Assembly: GCF_022369475.1 (NCBI RefSeq)
Contig: NZ_CP059600.1
Coordinates: forward strand, 1,566,686-1,630,685
Length of the DNA: 64,000 nucleotides
Direction: 5' to 3'
Origin: Campylobacter sp. RM12651
Lineage (GTDB): Bacteria; Campylobacterota; Campylobacteria; Campylobacterales; Campylobacteraceae
The first letter of the stretch is position 1. Each line of letters opens with the position of its first letter. A model generated the notes under the pieces. That model saw only the letters and a list, made by a program, of their open reading frames with translations, was not told the DNA's origin and searched no databases. The translations under genes were made by a program, and so were the position numbers. Below are positions 1-8,430 of this stretch, piece by piece.

Positions 1-68
1 TCAAAACTCGCATAAATAGAATCAGCAAATAAATTAATACTAATCAATAAAATTACTAATTTTTTCAA
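1..68 (-). CDS. 5' end of a secreted protein, probably efflux adaptor (partial)
   Basis: Only the first 22 codons lie in the window; the gene runs off the left edge. Reading the minus strand from a TTG at 68-66 gives two lysines and then a hydrophobic stretch (KKLVILLISINLFADS), a typical signal peptide. An AGGAGA ribosome-binding site sits 5-6 bases upstream, immediately after the stop codon of the TolC-type gene. Position and signal peptide suggest the periplasmic adaptor (HlyD/MacA/RND membrane-fusion type) of the same efflux system; this role is inferred from context only. Confidence 0.55.
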   Translation of the reverse strand, partial: MKKLVILLISINLFADSIYASF

Positions 69-76
69 TATTTCTC

Positions 77-1333
77 CTATAAATCAATTACAAAATCTTT
101 AATAATGATACCTTTAGCAAGTAATAATTCTGCCTTAGATATTTCAAATTTAGCTTTACTTAAGCTAAGCTTCGCCAAAGCTCCTTGCATAGTTTCTAAA
201 GAATTTAAATATTCAACATATCCAACAAGTCCAGCTTCATATTTTTTAGCAATACTCTCATAAGCAATTTTGCTAGCATTTAAAAGCTTTTCATTAGCAT
301 TGATTTCTTCTTGTATAGATGCAATTTTTTGAATTAATAGTTTTTCCTTTTCACTAACTGATTTTTTACTATATATATTCATTTCTTTAGCGGCTAAATT
401 ACTAAGTTTTGCACTCTCATATGCCTTTTTGTCAGCTCCAAAAGAAAAAACATTCCAAGATAAACCTAGCATAAATATATTTGAAAACATTTTTTCTTTT
501 ACTCTTTCTTTTACTATCATATCAAACGGAGCATATAAAGAATAATTGAAATTATTTTTTGAAAATCCCACAATATTTTTTACAAAAATAGTAGGTTTAA
601 ATGGTGCTAATGATAAATCCTTATTAAGCTCACTCATCTCTTCTTTTAAAGAATTTATTTTAATATCATAAGATTTATTAGAACTATCTTCATAAATAAT
701 AGCACTGCCTTTTGTAGGAATAAAATTATTATTAGTTATTAAATAAATATTACTTAATATCTCATCTTTTTGATAATTTAAATTATTTAATTCACTTTTA
801 TTTAATTCTACTTTTGCTCTAAATATTTCTAGCTCATCATTAGGTCTTAAGCCTACTTTGTTTAAATTTTCTAATCTACTTAAACTCGCATTTAAATATT
901 TTAAATTCTGCTCTTTATATTCAATATTTTCCATTAAAGCTAAATAAGAATAATATAAACTTGCTAAATTAAATTCCAATTCATTTTTAGCCTTTTCTAA
1001 TTCAATTTGACTTAATTCGTGATTTTTTTTCGCAAGATTTATATTAGAATTTCTTTTACCATCATAAATTAAAGCATCTATTGCTACACTTACATTTGTT
1101 AAATTATTTGGATTTATTATATATCTATCATAATCAAAACTAACAAATCCAACTTGTAAAGTAGCACTAGGATAGTATTTGTATTTTACGCTTTTTGCAC
1201 TTTCTTCTTTGCTTAAAGTTTCATAATTTTTAGCTTTTAATTGCTCATTATTCTCAATACTTTCTAGCATAGTTTTTAAGCTAGTTGCATTCAGCAAACT
1301 AAGACTTAATAAAATTAAAGATAATTTTTTCAT
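77..1333 (-). CDS. TolC-family outer membrane efflux protein
   Basis: A 418-residue protein with an N-terminal signal peptide (KKLSLILLSLSLLNATS) and long alpha-helical, coiled-coil segments in two similar halves, as in TolC/OprM outer-membrane channel proteins. The length fits the family. Its role would be the exit duct of a tripartite efflux or type I secretion system. It starts 8 bases after the fliP stop with an AGGAAAAA ribosome-binding site and is followed 8 bases later by the probable adaptor gene, so all three are likely cotranscribed. The substrate cannot be told from sequence. Family assignment is fairly sure; the specific pump is not. Confidence 0.8.
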   Translation of the reverse strand: MKKLSLILLSLSLLNATSLKTMLESIENNEQLKAKNYETLSKEESAKSVKYKYYPSATLQVGFVSFDYDRYIINPNNLTNVSVAIDALIYDGKRNSNINLAKKNHELSQIELEKAKNELEFNLASLYYSYLALMENIEYKEQNLKYLNASLSRLENLNKVGLRPNDELEIFRAKVELNKSELNNLNYQKDEILSNIYLITNNNFIPTKGSAIIYEDSSNKSYDIKINSLKEEMSELNKDLSLAPFKPTIFVKNIVGFSKNNFNYSLYAPFDMIVKERVKEKMFSNIFMLGLSWNVFSFGADKKAYESAKLSNLAAKEMNIYSKKSVSEKEKLLIQKIASIQEEINANEKLLNASKIAYESIAKKYEAGLVGYVEYLNSLETMQGALAKLSLSKAKFEISKAELLLAKGIIIKDFVIDL

Positions 1334-1341
1334 ATTTTTTC

Positions 1342-2076
1342 CTATGTAAAACTTTTAACCAAATTACCAATTAATAAATTCCAACCATCGACTAAGACAA
1401 AAATTAGAATTTTAAATGGTAAAGATATCATAACCGGCGGCAACATCATCATACCCATAGCCATTAATACTGATGATACAACCATATCAATTACTAAAAA
1501 AGGTAAGTATAGCAAAAATCCTATCTCAAATGCAGTTTTTAATTCACTAATCATAAAAGCAGGAACTAAAGTTACTAAATCCACATCATCAATACTCTTA
1601 GGATTATCAATATTTCTTAAGCGATAAAATAGTGCTAAATCCTTTTCTCTAGTATTTTTAAGCATAAATTCTTTAAACGGCTTAACACTTAATGCAAATG
1701 CTTCTTCATAGCCTATTTTTTCTTCCAAATAAGGCTTAATGCCTGTTTCATAAGATTTATTAGCAGCTGGTTGCATTATAAAAAAAGTTATCACAAGTGC
1801 TAAAGATATTAAAATTGTATTAGGCGGCATTGCTTGTGTTCCCATAGCTTGTCTCATAAACGAAAACACTATAACTAATCTTAAAAACGAAGTGCATACA
1901 AATATAATACTAGGAGCTAGAGCCAATATAGTTAAAACTATGACTACATTTAAAGTAGTTACTAATTGGCTAGGCGTTTCTGGTGCGCTTAGATTTAGAT
2001 TTAATGTAGGAACGCTAAGTGGAGTATCAGCATAAATAAACACTGAAAACAATAATAAAAGCAATAGTTTTTTCAC
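1342..2076 (-). CDS. fliP: Flagellar type III export protein FliP
   Basis: FliP is a membrane component of the flagellar type III export gate, assembling with FliQ, FliR and FlhB. The protein shows a cleavable signal peptide, a first membrane helix followed by the conserved FLRLVIVFSFMRQAMGTQ region and paired C-terminal helices with the MLPPVMISLPFKILIFVLVD signature. I place the start at the GTG at 2076-2074: an AAGGAA ribosome-binding site lies 4 bases upstream and the encoded VKKLLLLLLFSVFIYA is a signal peptide, giving 244 residues, the normal FliP length. A TTG at 2112 would give an unlikely 12-residue extension. The gene is divergent from glmU, as I recall for C. jejuni. Confidence 0.95.
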   Translation of the reverse strand: MKKLLLLLLFSVFIYADTPLSVPTLNLNLSAPETPSQLVTTLNVVIVLTILALAPSIIFVCTSFLRLVIVFSFMRQAMGTQAMPPNTILISLALVITFFIMQPAANKSYETGIKPYLEEKIGYEEAFALSVKPFKEFMLKNTREKDLALFYRLRNIDNPKSIDDVDLVTLVPAFMISELKTAFEIGFLLYLPFLVIDMVVSSVLMAMGMMMLPPVMISLPFKILIFVLVDGWNLLIGNLVKSFT

Positions 2077-2149
2077 TAATTTCCTTAAATAGTTTTTAAA
2101 AATGTTATCCAAAACTTGCTAACATTTTCTTAAAATCTAAAGGAAAAAT

Positions 2150-3436
2150 ATGAAATTAAGCATAGTAATACTAGCAGCTGGTTTTGGCACTAGAATGAAT
2201 AGTAATTTAGCAAAACCTTTGCATACAATTTGTGGGAAATCTTTAATTAAAATTATTATTGAAAATGCTTTGCAACTTAGTGATGATATAACTTTGATTT
2301 TACATCATCAAGCAGACGCTATAAAAGAGCATTTAAAAGATTATTCTAATTTAAAATATATATATCAAGATATGCAAAATCATAAAGGCACAGGCGGGGC
2401 TTTAATAAATTATGAGCCAAAATACGAAGAAGCGTTGATTTTAAATGCTGATATGCCTTTAATCACACAAAATAGTCTAAAAATTATAGCTAATACAAAT
2501 TCTAAAATAGTTTTAAGCACTTTTAATAAATATAGTGCTAATTCTTACGGAAGAGTGATTAAAGAAAACGATAAAATAAGTAAAATTGTAGAAACAAAAG
2601 ATGCAAACAATGAAGAATTAAAATGCACTTTATGTAATGCAGGAATTTATAAAATAAGTAAAGATATATTAAAAACTTACATTCCTAAGCTAAATAACAA
2701 CAACGCTCAAAAAGAATATTATCTAACTGATATTATCAAAATGGCTATAGATGATAAAATAAGCGTTAGCGAATGCACCTTTGATGAGATTGAGTTTTTA
2801 GGCATTAATAATAAATTAGATTTAGAACAAGCCGAGCAAATTATGCAAAAAAGAATAAAAGATGAATTGCTTATAAATGGCGTTGTTATGCATAATAAAG
2901 ATAGTATTTTCATAGAGCTTGATACACAAATTAGTAATGATTGTGAGATTGAAAGTGGAGTTGTGATTAAGGCAAATTCTATTATAAAAAGCTCAAAAAT
3001 CTTAGCAAATAGCGTTATAGAAAATAGTGAGATAATTAATTCAAGCATAGGGCCAATGGCTAGAATTCGTCCAAAATGCGTTATTAAAGATAGTAAAATC
3101 GGTAATTTCGTAGAATGCAAAAATGCAAAATTAGAAAATGTAAAAGCTGGGCATTTAGCTTATTTAGGAGATTGTGAGATTAGTAGTGGTGTAAATATTG
3201 GCTGTGGTGTGATAATTTGTAATTACGATGGCAAAAACAAGCACCTAAGCAAAATCGGTAAAAATGTCTTCATAGGCTCAAACTCAAACCTAATAGCACC
3301 AATTAACATACCTAGCGATACTTTAATTGCAGCAGGTAGCACGATTAGCAATAAAGACGCTGCTAAATTAAAAGCAAAAGATTTATTTATAGAGCGTAAT
3401 AAAGGCGTGATTTTTAATAATTTTAAGGATTTTTAA
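2150..3436 (+). CDS. glmU: Bifunctional GlmU: GlcNAc-1-P uridyltransferase / GlcN-1-P acetyltransferase
   Basis: GlmU makes UDP-N-acetylglucosamine for peptidoglycan and lipooligosaccharide. The N-terminal nucleotidyltransferase domain opens with LAAGFGTRMNSNLAKPLH (about residues 7-24) and has the GTGGAL uridine-binding motif near residue 80. The C-terminal half from about residue 255 is a left-handed beta-helix of hexapeptide repeats, with the acetyltransferase active-site region around GVIICNYDGKNKH. At 428 residues it is shorter than the E. coli enzyme (456) but normal for Campylobacter. It heads an operon: its TAA overlaps the coaBC ATG by one base. Confidence 0.96.
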   Translation: MKLSIVILAAGFGTRMNSNLAKPLHTICGKSLIKIIIENALQLSDDITLILHHQADAIKEHLKDYSNLKYIYQDMQNHKGTGGALINYEPKYEEALILNADMPLITQNSLKIIANTNSKIVLSTFNKYSANSYGRVIKENDKISKIVETKDANNEELKCTLCNAGIYKISKDILKTYIPKLNNNNAQKEYYLTDIIKMAIDDKISVSECTFDEIEFLGINNKLDLEQAEQIMQKRIKDELLINGVVMHNKDSIFIELDTQISNDCEIESGVVIKANSIIKSSKILANSVIENSEIINSSIGPMARIRPKCVIKDSKIGNFVECKNAKLENVKAGHLAYLGDCEISSGVNIGCGVIICNYDGKNKHLSKIGKNVFIGSNSNLIAPINIPSDTLIAAGSTISNKDAAKLKAKDLFIERNKGVIFNNFKDF

Positions 3437-4599
3437 TGAAAGTATTATTATGTGTTAGTGGAAGTATTAGCTTTTATAAAAGCTTTGAATTAATTTCTAT
3501 GTTTAAAGAAGAAGGAATTAAAGTAAAAGCTTTATTAAGTGATGGGGCTTTGAAATTCGTAAATAAATTAGCTTATGAAGCATTATGCGAGAGCGTTTTA
3601 ACAAGTGAGAATGAAAGCTGGGAAAATGATAAAAATCACATAATGTTTTCAAAAGATTGTGATGCTGTTGTATTTGCTCCTGCTAGTGTTAATTCAATAA
3701 ATAAACTAGCTAATGGAGTTTGTGATAATGTATTTTTAAGCACCTTAATTGCTTCAAACAAACCACTAATAATAGCACCTGCAGCAAATACTAATATGTA
3801 TTTAGCAAGTCAAACACAAAAAAGCTTAGAATATTTAAAGAGTTTAGGTATAAAAATAGTAAAGCCAATTAGCAAAACCTTAGCTTGTAAAGAATTTGGC
3901 ATAGGAGCTTTAGCTAATACAAAAGATATTTTTCTAGCAACTTTAAGAGAAATTTATAAAGATAAATTCTATATGGGAAAAAATATTTTAATAACAGGTG
4001 GCGGCACTCGTGAGAGCATTGATTTAGTAAGAAATATAGGAAATTATTCAAGTGGAACTATGTCAGATGCACTAGCTAAACAAGCTTATTTAAGGGGTGC
4101 AAATGTGGTGTATTTAAAGGCTAGATGTGATGAGATTAAAAATGAAAATTTCACACAATTAAGCTACGATACAAGTGCTGAATTAAAAGCCTTAATGCAA
4201 GATTATAAAGAATTTGATTATTTATTTATGTGTGCTGCAGTTAGTGATTTTATCCCTATCAAACAAGAAAGAAAAATAAAAAGAGATGAATTTGATGAAG
4301 AATTTAATATCAAAATAAGACCTAATGATGATTTATTAGCTACTTTTAATTTTTCGGGTAAAAAAATCGGCTTTAAACTAGAGTGTGATGAAAAAACTGC
4401 CTATGATAATGCAAAAAAAGCTTTAGTAAATAAAGGTTTAAGCTTATTATGTCTTAATATTTTAGGAGAACATACTCAATTTGGCTCAAGTAAAAACGAA
4501 ATATTTTTCTGTGATTATTCAGGCATTAGCGAAGGGTATTTTGATACTAAAGAAAACTTAGCAAAAATTATTTTTGATAGAGTAAAAGCTGATGTTTAA
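3436..4599 (+). CDS. coaBC: CoaBC: phosphopantothenoylcysteine synthetase/decarboxylase
   Basis: This bifunctional flavoprotein carries out two steps of coenzyme A synthesis: ligating cysteine to 4'-phosphopantothenate (CoaB) and decarboxylating the product (CoaC). The N-terminal flavodoxin-like CoaC domain has the VSGSISFYKS start, APASVNSINKLANG, the PAANTNMY substrate motif and the ACKEFGIGAL flap with its catalytic cysteine. The C-terminal CoaB domain begins near residue 180 with ITGGGTRESIDLVR and the GNYSSGTM nucleotide-binding segment. The length (387) fits. It overlaps the following hypothetical gene by 8 bases. Confidence 0.95.
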   Translation: MKVLLCVSGSISFYKSFELISMFKEEGIKVKALLSDGALKFVNKLAYEALCESVLTSENESWENDKNHIMFSKDCDAVVFAPASVNSINKLANGVCDNVFLSTLIASNKPLIIAPAANTNMYLASQTQKSLEYLKSLGIKIVKPISKTLACKEFGIGALANTKDIFLATLREIYKDKFYMGKNILITGGGTRESIDLVRNIGNYSSGTMSDALAKQAYLRGANVVYLKARCDEIKNENFTQLSYDTSAELKALMQDYKEFDYLFMCAAVSDFIPIKQERKIKRDEFDEEFNIKIRPNDDLLATFNFSGKKIGFKLECDEKTAYDNAKKALVNKGLSLLCLNILGEHTQFGSSKNEIFFCDYSGISEGYFDTKENLAKIIFDRVKADV

Positions 4600-5167
4600 T
4601 GATGTTTTGCCAATTAAATTTAAAGTAATTGATAAATTAATGTTTAATCGCTACAAATTATTAATTGGTAAAAAAGAATTAACCACAAAATCAAACATTA
4701 ATTTAGAGCCAAACACTTATTATTTAGCTGAAATTTATGATAGTTTAGTCTTTAAAAATCTTCAAGCTGATAAGGTTTTTGCCTATATTGATTATGATTG
4801 TTTTGAGTTATTAAAAATCGCTTTTAGAGATGATTTTAAATACACGCTAATTAATTCATTAATCCAAACAAATCAAAAATCAGATTATGAATGCTATAAA
4901 ACAATGCTTTTTGCTTTGAATGAAGATATTTTATATTTACCTTGTTTGCTTGAAGGAAAACCTATATTAATTGAATATAGAAAGAAAAAAAATGAATTAG
5001 CAATTTATTATGATGTTTTTGCTAAATTAAGCCTTTTTTTAAATGATAATAAAATATTAACTAGCTTTTCTAAGGTTCAAAAAATCTGCTTTGAATATTC
5101 GCAAAATGTAGAATTGACTACTTATAAAGATGATTTTTTTAGCCTTAGTTATAAAGGAAATTTATGA
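4592..5167 (+). CDS. Conserved hypothetical protein between coaBC and uppS
   Basis: I do not recognise this 191-residue protein. It has no signal peptide, no membrane segment and no obvious catalytic motif; it looks cytoplasmic, mixed alpha/beta, rich in tyrosine, leucine and lysine. It overlaps coaBC by 8 bases and its TGA overlaps the uppS ATG (ATGA), so translation is coupled on both sides. A hypothetical gene occupies the same place in C. jejuni (my recollection: Cj0823), which argues that it is a real, conserved gene with a link to CoA or undecaprenyl metabolism by position only. Confidence 0.8.
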   Translation: MFNDVLPIKFKVIDKLMFNRYKLLIGKKELTTKSNINLEPNTYYLAEIYDSLVFKNLQADKVFAYIDYDCFELLKIAFRDDFKYTLINSLIQTNQKSDYECYKTMLFALNEDILYLPCLLEGKPILIEYRKKKNELAIYYDVFAKLSLFLNDNKILTSFSKVQKICFEYSQNVELTTYKDDFFSLSYKGNL

Positions 5168-5835
5168 ACGAGTTAAATCATTTAGCAATCATTATGGATG
5201 GTAATGGTAGATGGGCTAAAAATCAAGGTTTATTAAGAAGTTTCGGGCATAAAGCAGGTGCAAAAACTATTGAAAGATTGGTAAAAGCTTGTATTGAAGA
5301 AGGCGTTTTAGAGCTTAGTTTATTTGCATTTTCTACCGAAAATTGGAAAAGACCTAAAGAAGAAATTGAGTTTATTTTCAAATTACTTAAAGAATACTTA
5401 TCTAGTGAATTAAACAATTTTATAAAAAATGAAATTAGATTTAAAAGCTTTGGAGATATTAGTGTTCTTGATTTGGATACTAAGAATTTAATTAATGAGT
5501 TTGAAGAAAAAACTAAAAATTACTCAAGAATTATTTTTAATCTAGGCATAAATTACGGCGGAAAAGATGAGATTTTAAGAGCTTTTAAAAAATTAAAAGC
5601 AAGTGATGAAGAAATAGATGAAAATAATTTTAATAAATATTTAGATATTAAAAACAATGTTGATTTATTGATTAGAACGGGCGGACATTTTAGGATTTCA
5701 AATTTCTTACTTTGGCAATGTGCTTATGCAGAGTTTGTTTTTACCCCTACTTTATTTCCTGATTTTAAAGAAGATGAATTAAAAGAAATTATTAAAAATT
5801 ATAGAATTTGTAAAAGGAATTTCGGTGGAGTTTAG
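5164..5835 (+). CDS. uppS: Undecaprenyl diphosphate synthase (cis-prenyltransferase)
   Basis: UppS condenses isopentenyl diphosphate onto farnesyl diphosphate to make the C55 lipid carrier used for peptidoglycan and surface glycans. The conserved IIMDGNGRWAK motif containing the catalytic Asp is at residues 9-19, followed by GHKAGA, LSLFAFSTENWKRP and the C-terminal DLLIRTGGHFRISNFLLWQ block with the diphosphate-binding arginines. Length 223 is normal. The start overlaps the upstream stop by 4 bases and the downstream prepilin peptidase begins inside its end, so it is embedded in the envelope operon. Confidence 0.96.
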   Translation: MNELNHLAIIMDGNGRWAKNQGLLRSFGHKAGAKTIERLVKACIEEGVLELSLFAFSTENWKRPKEEIEFIFKLLKEYLSSELNNFIKNEIRFKSFGDISVLDLDTKNLINEFEEKTKNYSRIIFNLGINYGGKDEILRAFKKLKASDEEIDENNFNKYLDIKNNVDLLIRTGGHFRISNFLLWQCAYAEFVFTPTLFPDFKEDELKEIIKNYRICKRNFGGV

Positions 5836-6595
5836 TATTTTGGTTTTTATATTTGGGCTTGTTTTTGGCTCGTTTTTAAATGTATTGATTTTAAGACTAC
5901 CTGAGAGAAAAAGTGTTTTTTATCCGCCAAGTTCTTGTGGAAGCTGTAATAACAAATTGAAATTCTATCACAATATCCCTATTATTTCTTGGCTAGTTTT
6001 AGGTGGTAAATGTGGGTTTTGTAAAAGCAAAATAAGCATTCAGTATCCATTAATTGAGCTAATTGTTGGCTTTATATTTTTATATTGCATAGATATTAAT
6101 AGTTTAGAAAATCTTGCTTATTCTATTTGCTTAGCATTATCATTTAGCTTATTATTTGCACTTTGCATTATTGATGTTCGCTACCTTGCTGTGCCTAGCT
6201 TTACTTTAATGCTAACTTTGATTTTTGCTCTAATTTATACTCATTCAATAAGTAGTTTTAAAGATGCTTTAATCTTTGCAGGTGGTGCGTATTTGCTAAA
6301 ATCTTTAATAGAGAGCATAATGAATGCAAAGGCAAAAAGCGATGATGAATGTATTCAAGTAATGGGCGAAGCTGATATTGAAATAATGGCATTAATTGGA
6401 GCCTTATTAGGAATTAAACTTGGTTTTGTGGCTATATTTTTAGGAGCTGTTGTGAGTTTGCCTGTTTTTATGTATCTAAGAATAAAAGGCAAGGAAAACA
6501 TACAAGTTCCTTTCATACCATTTTTAAGCATAGGACTTGCTTTAGTATGGTTTTTCCCTAGCGTTGGGCAATTTTGTTTAGATTATGTGCAATGA
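5825..6595 (+). CDS. Prepilin peptidase (type IV leader peptidase, A24 family)
   Basis: This integral membrane aspartic protease cleaves and N-methylates prepilin-like leader peptides of type IV pilus, type II secretion or competence pseudopilins. The N-terminal domain has the GLVFGSFLNVLILRLP signature and a four-cysteine zinc motif (CGSC...CGFC). The catalytic aspartates are seen in IDVRYLAVP and in GEADIE, a variant of the GxGD motif. About seven hydrophobic segments are visible. I take the GTG at 5825, which has AGGAA upstream, giving 256 residues. It overlaps uppS by 11 bases. In Campylobacter the likely client is the cts DNA-uptake system, not seen here. Confidence 0.92.
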   Translation: MEFSILVFIFGLVFGSFLNVLILRLPERKSVFYPPSSCGSCNNKLKFYHNIPIISWLVLGGKCGFCKSKISIQYPLIELIVGFIFLYCIDINSLENLAYSICLALSFSLLFALCIIDVRYLAVPSFTLMLTLIFALIYTHSISSFKDALIFAGGAYLLKSLIESIMNAKAKSDDECIQVMGEADIEIMALIGALLGIKLGFVAIFLGAVVSLPVFMYLRIKGKENIQVPFIPFLSIGLALVWFFPSVGQFCLDYVQ

Positions 6596-7599
6596 TTAAA
6601 AAATATTTATTTAGACAATTCATAGGCTCTTTTTTATCAATATTTTTAACGCTATTTTTAGTAAGCTCTATCATTGTCTTATTTCAAATAGCAAAAATTA
6701 CTTCTTATATAGAATTAAGCTTATATGAATTATTTAAATTATATTCTCTTATGAGTGTAAAACTCATCATTTTTACTACTCCTATTAGCTTTTTTATTAC
6801 CTGTTTTATGTGTATTCTAAGATTATCTAAAGAAAACGAAATAATTATGCTTTTTTCTCTAGGATTAAACCCTAGAAAAATAGCTAATTTTATTAGCTTT
6901 TTAGCCTTTATAGTAAGTTTGGTTTTATTAGTAATTAGCATAGTTTTAATGCCGCTTAGTTTTTCTTTATATGATAATTTTATTGATTATAAAAAAGCCT
7001 TTTCTAAAATTAATCTTAAAAATGCTAATTTTGGTCAAAAATTAGGAGATTATATATATTTTGCAGATGAATTAGAGAATGGAATTTATAAAAATATTGT
7101 TTTGTATTTGCCAAAAACAAATTCTAAAAACGAACAAATATTATTAGCTAATCAAGGAACAATCCTAAACGAAGATAATAAAATCACATTTAATTTAGAC
7201 AATGTAATGTTGTATAATTTCAAGCAAAATACAGAAATTGCAAAGATTAAAAACCTTAGCTTTAGCACCTTAATTAATTCAAAAATTACTAATATTCAAT
7301 CATTTAAAGACTATTGGAAAGATTATAAAACCCCTTCAAAATCAAAAGAATTAGTAATCTATATCCTACTTAGCCTACTTCCTATTGCAAGTGTTCATTA
7401 CGCACTAGCATTTAGCATTATTAGCTCAAGGTATGAAAAAAGCCACGAGTATTTAGCTATGCTTGTGTTTTTGATAATTTATCTAGTTCCTATGATGATG
7501 TTTTTAAATTATCATTTTTATACTATTACTTTTGTATTTTTCACTTCGCTAATAATTTCTAAGATTTGCTTTAGGAAAAAGATTTTATCAAGGTATTAA
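6592..7599 (+). CDS. LptF/LptG (YjgP/YjgQ) family lipopolysaccharide export permease
   Basis: The protein has three N-terminal membrane helices, a periplasmic beta-rich domain (about residues 130-250) and three C-terminal helices, the LptF/LptG layout. These permeases, with LptB, extract lipopolysaccharide or lipooligosaccharide from the inner membrane and pass it to LptC/A/D. I prefer the ATG at 6592 (MIKKYLFRQF), which overlaps the upstream TGA as ATGA and starts the family's typical N-terminus; an in-frame start at 6574 would only add six residues. I cannot tell LptF from LptG. The next gene starts directly after its stop. Confidence 0.85.
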   Translation: MIKKYLFRQFIGSFLSIFLTLFLVSSIIVLFQIAKITSYIELSLYELFKLYSLMSVKLIIFTTPISFFITCFMCILRLSKENEIIMLFSLGLNPRKIANFISFLAFIVSLVLLVISIVLMPLSFSLYDNFIDYKKAFSKINLKNANFGQKLGDYIYFADELENGIYKNIVLYLPKTNSKNEQILLANQGTILNEDNKITFNLDNVMLYNFKQNTEIAKIKNLSFSTLINSKITNIQSFKDYWKDYKTPSKSKELVIYILLSLLPIASVHYALAFSIISSRYEKSHEYLAMLVFLIIYLVPMMMFLNYHFYTITFVFFTSLIISKICFRKKILSRY

Positions 7600-8430
7600 A
7601 TGTTTTCAACTCTTAAGATTTTTAATAAAAATATGATTATTTTAAGAGATGATTTATTAGGCGAAATTAATGGCAATAAAGCAAGAAAATTAGATATATT
7701 TAAAGACTTAAAACTCCCTTATAAACACATAATCTGCTATGGCTCAAGTCAATCAAATGCTATGCAAGCACTAGCACTCTGGACTAAAAATAATAATTAT
7801 AATTTTTCTTTTGTATGTGCTAGAAGATGCGAAATTAGTGGGAATTTAAAAAGTGCATTAGAAAATAACGCTGTGATTTATTATGCGAATAATCCTAAAA
7901 AATTTGCAAAAACTTTGCATAAAAATGATAATAATAGCTTTTTAATTAGCGAAGGTGTTTGTGAAGATTATGCTAGATTTGGCTTTTATAAAATGGCAAA
8001 AGAAATAGCAAAAATTGTAAATGAATTAGATTGTGATGTAGTATTAGCAAGTGGGACTTATACAAGTGCGATTTATCTTGAAAAATATCTAAGCACACTC
8101 TCAAATGCTAGAGTTTTTACAGCATCTTGCGTAAATGCTAATGAATATTTTGTAAAACAAATAAACAAACTTAATCCAAATTCCAAGCTAAAATTATTAA
8201 AAACTGCTAGAAAATATCATTTTGCAAATCTTTATGAAGAGCTATTTATATTAACAAAAAATATTAGTGATATTGAGTTTGATTTGCTTTATGATAGCGT
8301 TTGCTTAAAGGCAATTTATGAAAACCTTGATGAACTAAAAGAAAATATCTTATACATTCATCAAGGCGGATTAATTGGTTCTAAGAATTTAGAACTTCGT
8401 TATAATAAAAAATATAATCTCATAAATTAA
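7600..8430 (+). CDS. PLP-dependent enzyme of the ACC deaminase / D-cysteine desulfhydrase family
   Basis: The 276-residue protein contains ILRDDLLGEINGNKARKLD near residues 14-32; the lysine of the NKARKL motif is the expected pyridoxal-phosphate lysine, as in D-cysteine desulfhydrase and ACC deaminase. CYGSSQSNAMQALA matches the phosphate/carboxylate-binding GgxqSNH-type loop, here with NAM instead of NH-. It lacks some length compared with characterised members (about 320-330), so the substrate is uncertain. The gene begins right after the LptF/G stop and ends tail-to-tail with pgtP, the two stop codons overlapping. Confidence 0.75.
   Translation: MFSTLKIFNKNMIILRDDLLGEINGNKARKLDIFKDLKLPYKHIICYGSSQSNAMQALALWTKNNNYNFSFVCARRCEISGNLKSALENNAVIYYANNPKKFAKTLHKNDNNSFLISEGVCEDYARFGFYKMAKEIAKIVNELDCDVVLASGTYTSAIYLEKYLSTLSNARVFTASCVNANEYFVKQINKLNPNSKLKLLKTARKYHFANLYEELFILTKNISDIEFDLLYDSVCLKAIYENLDELKENILYIHQGGLIGSKNLELRYNKKYNLIN

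Noticed and set aside
2719..3120. Minus-strand open frame inside glmU
   Set aside because: It lies within a well-supported gene on the other strand and has no recognisable motif; similar antisense frames in rplU, rnj, pepF, ppx and others were dropped for the same reason.
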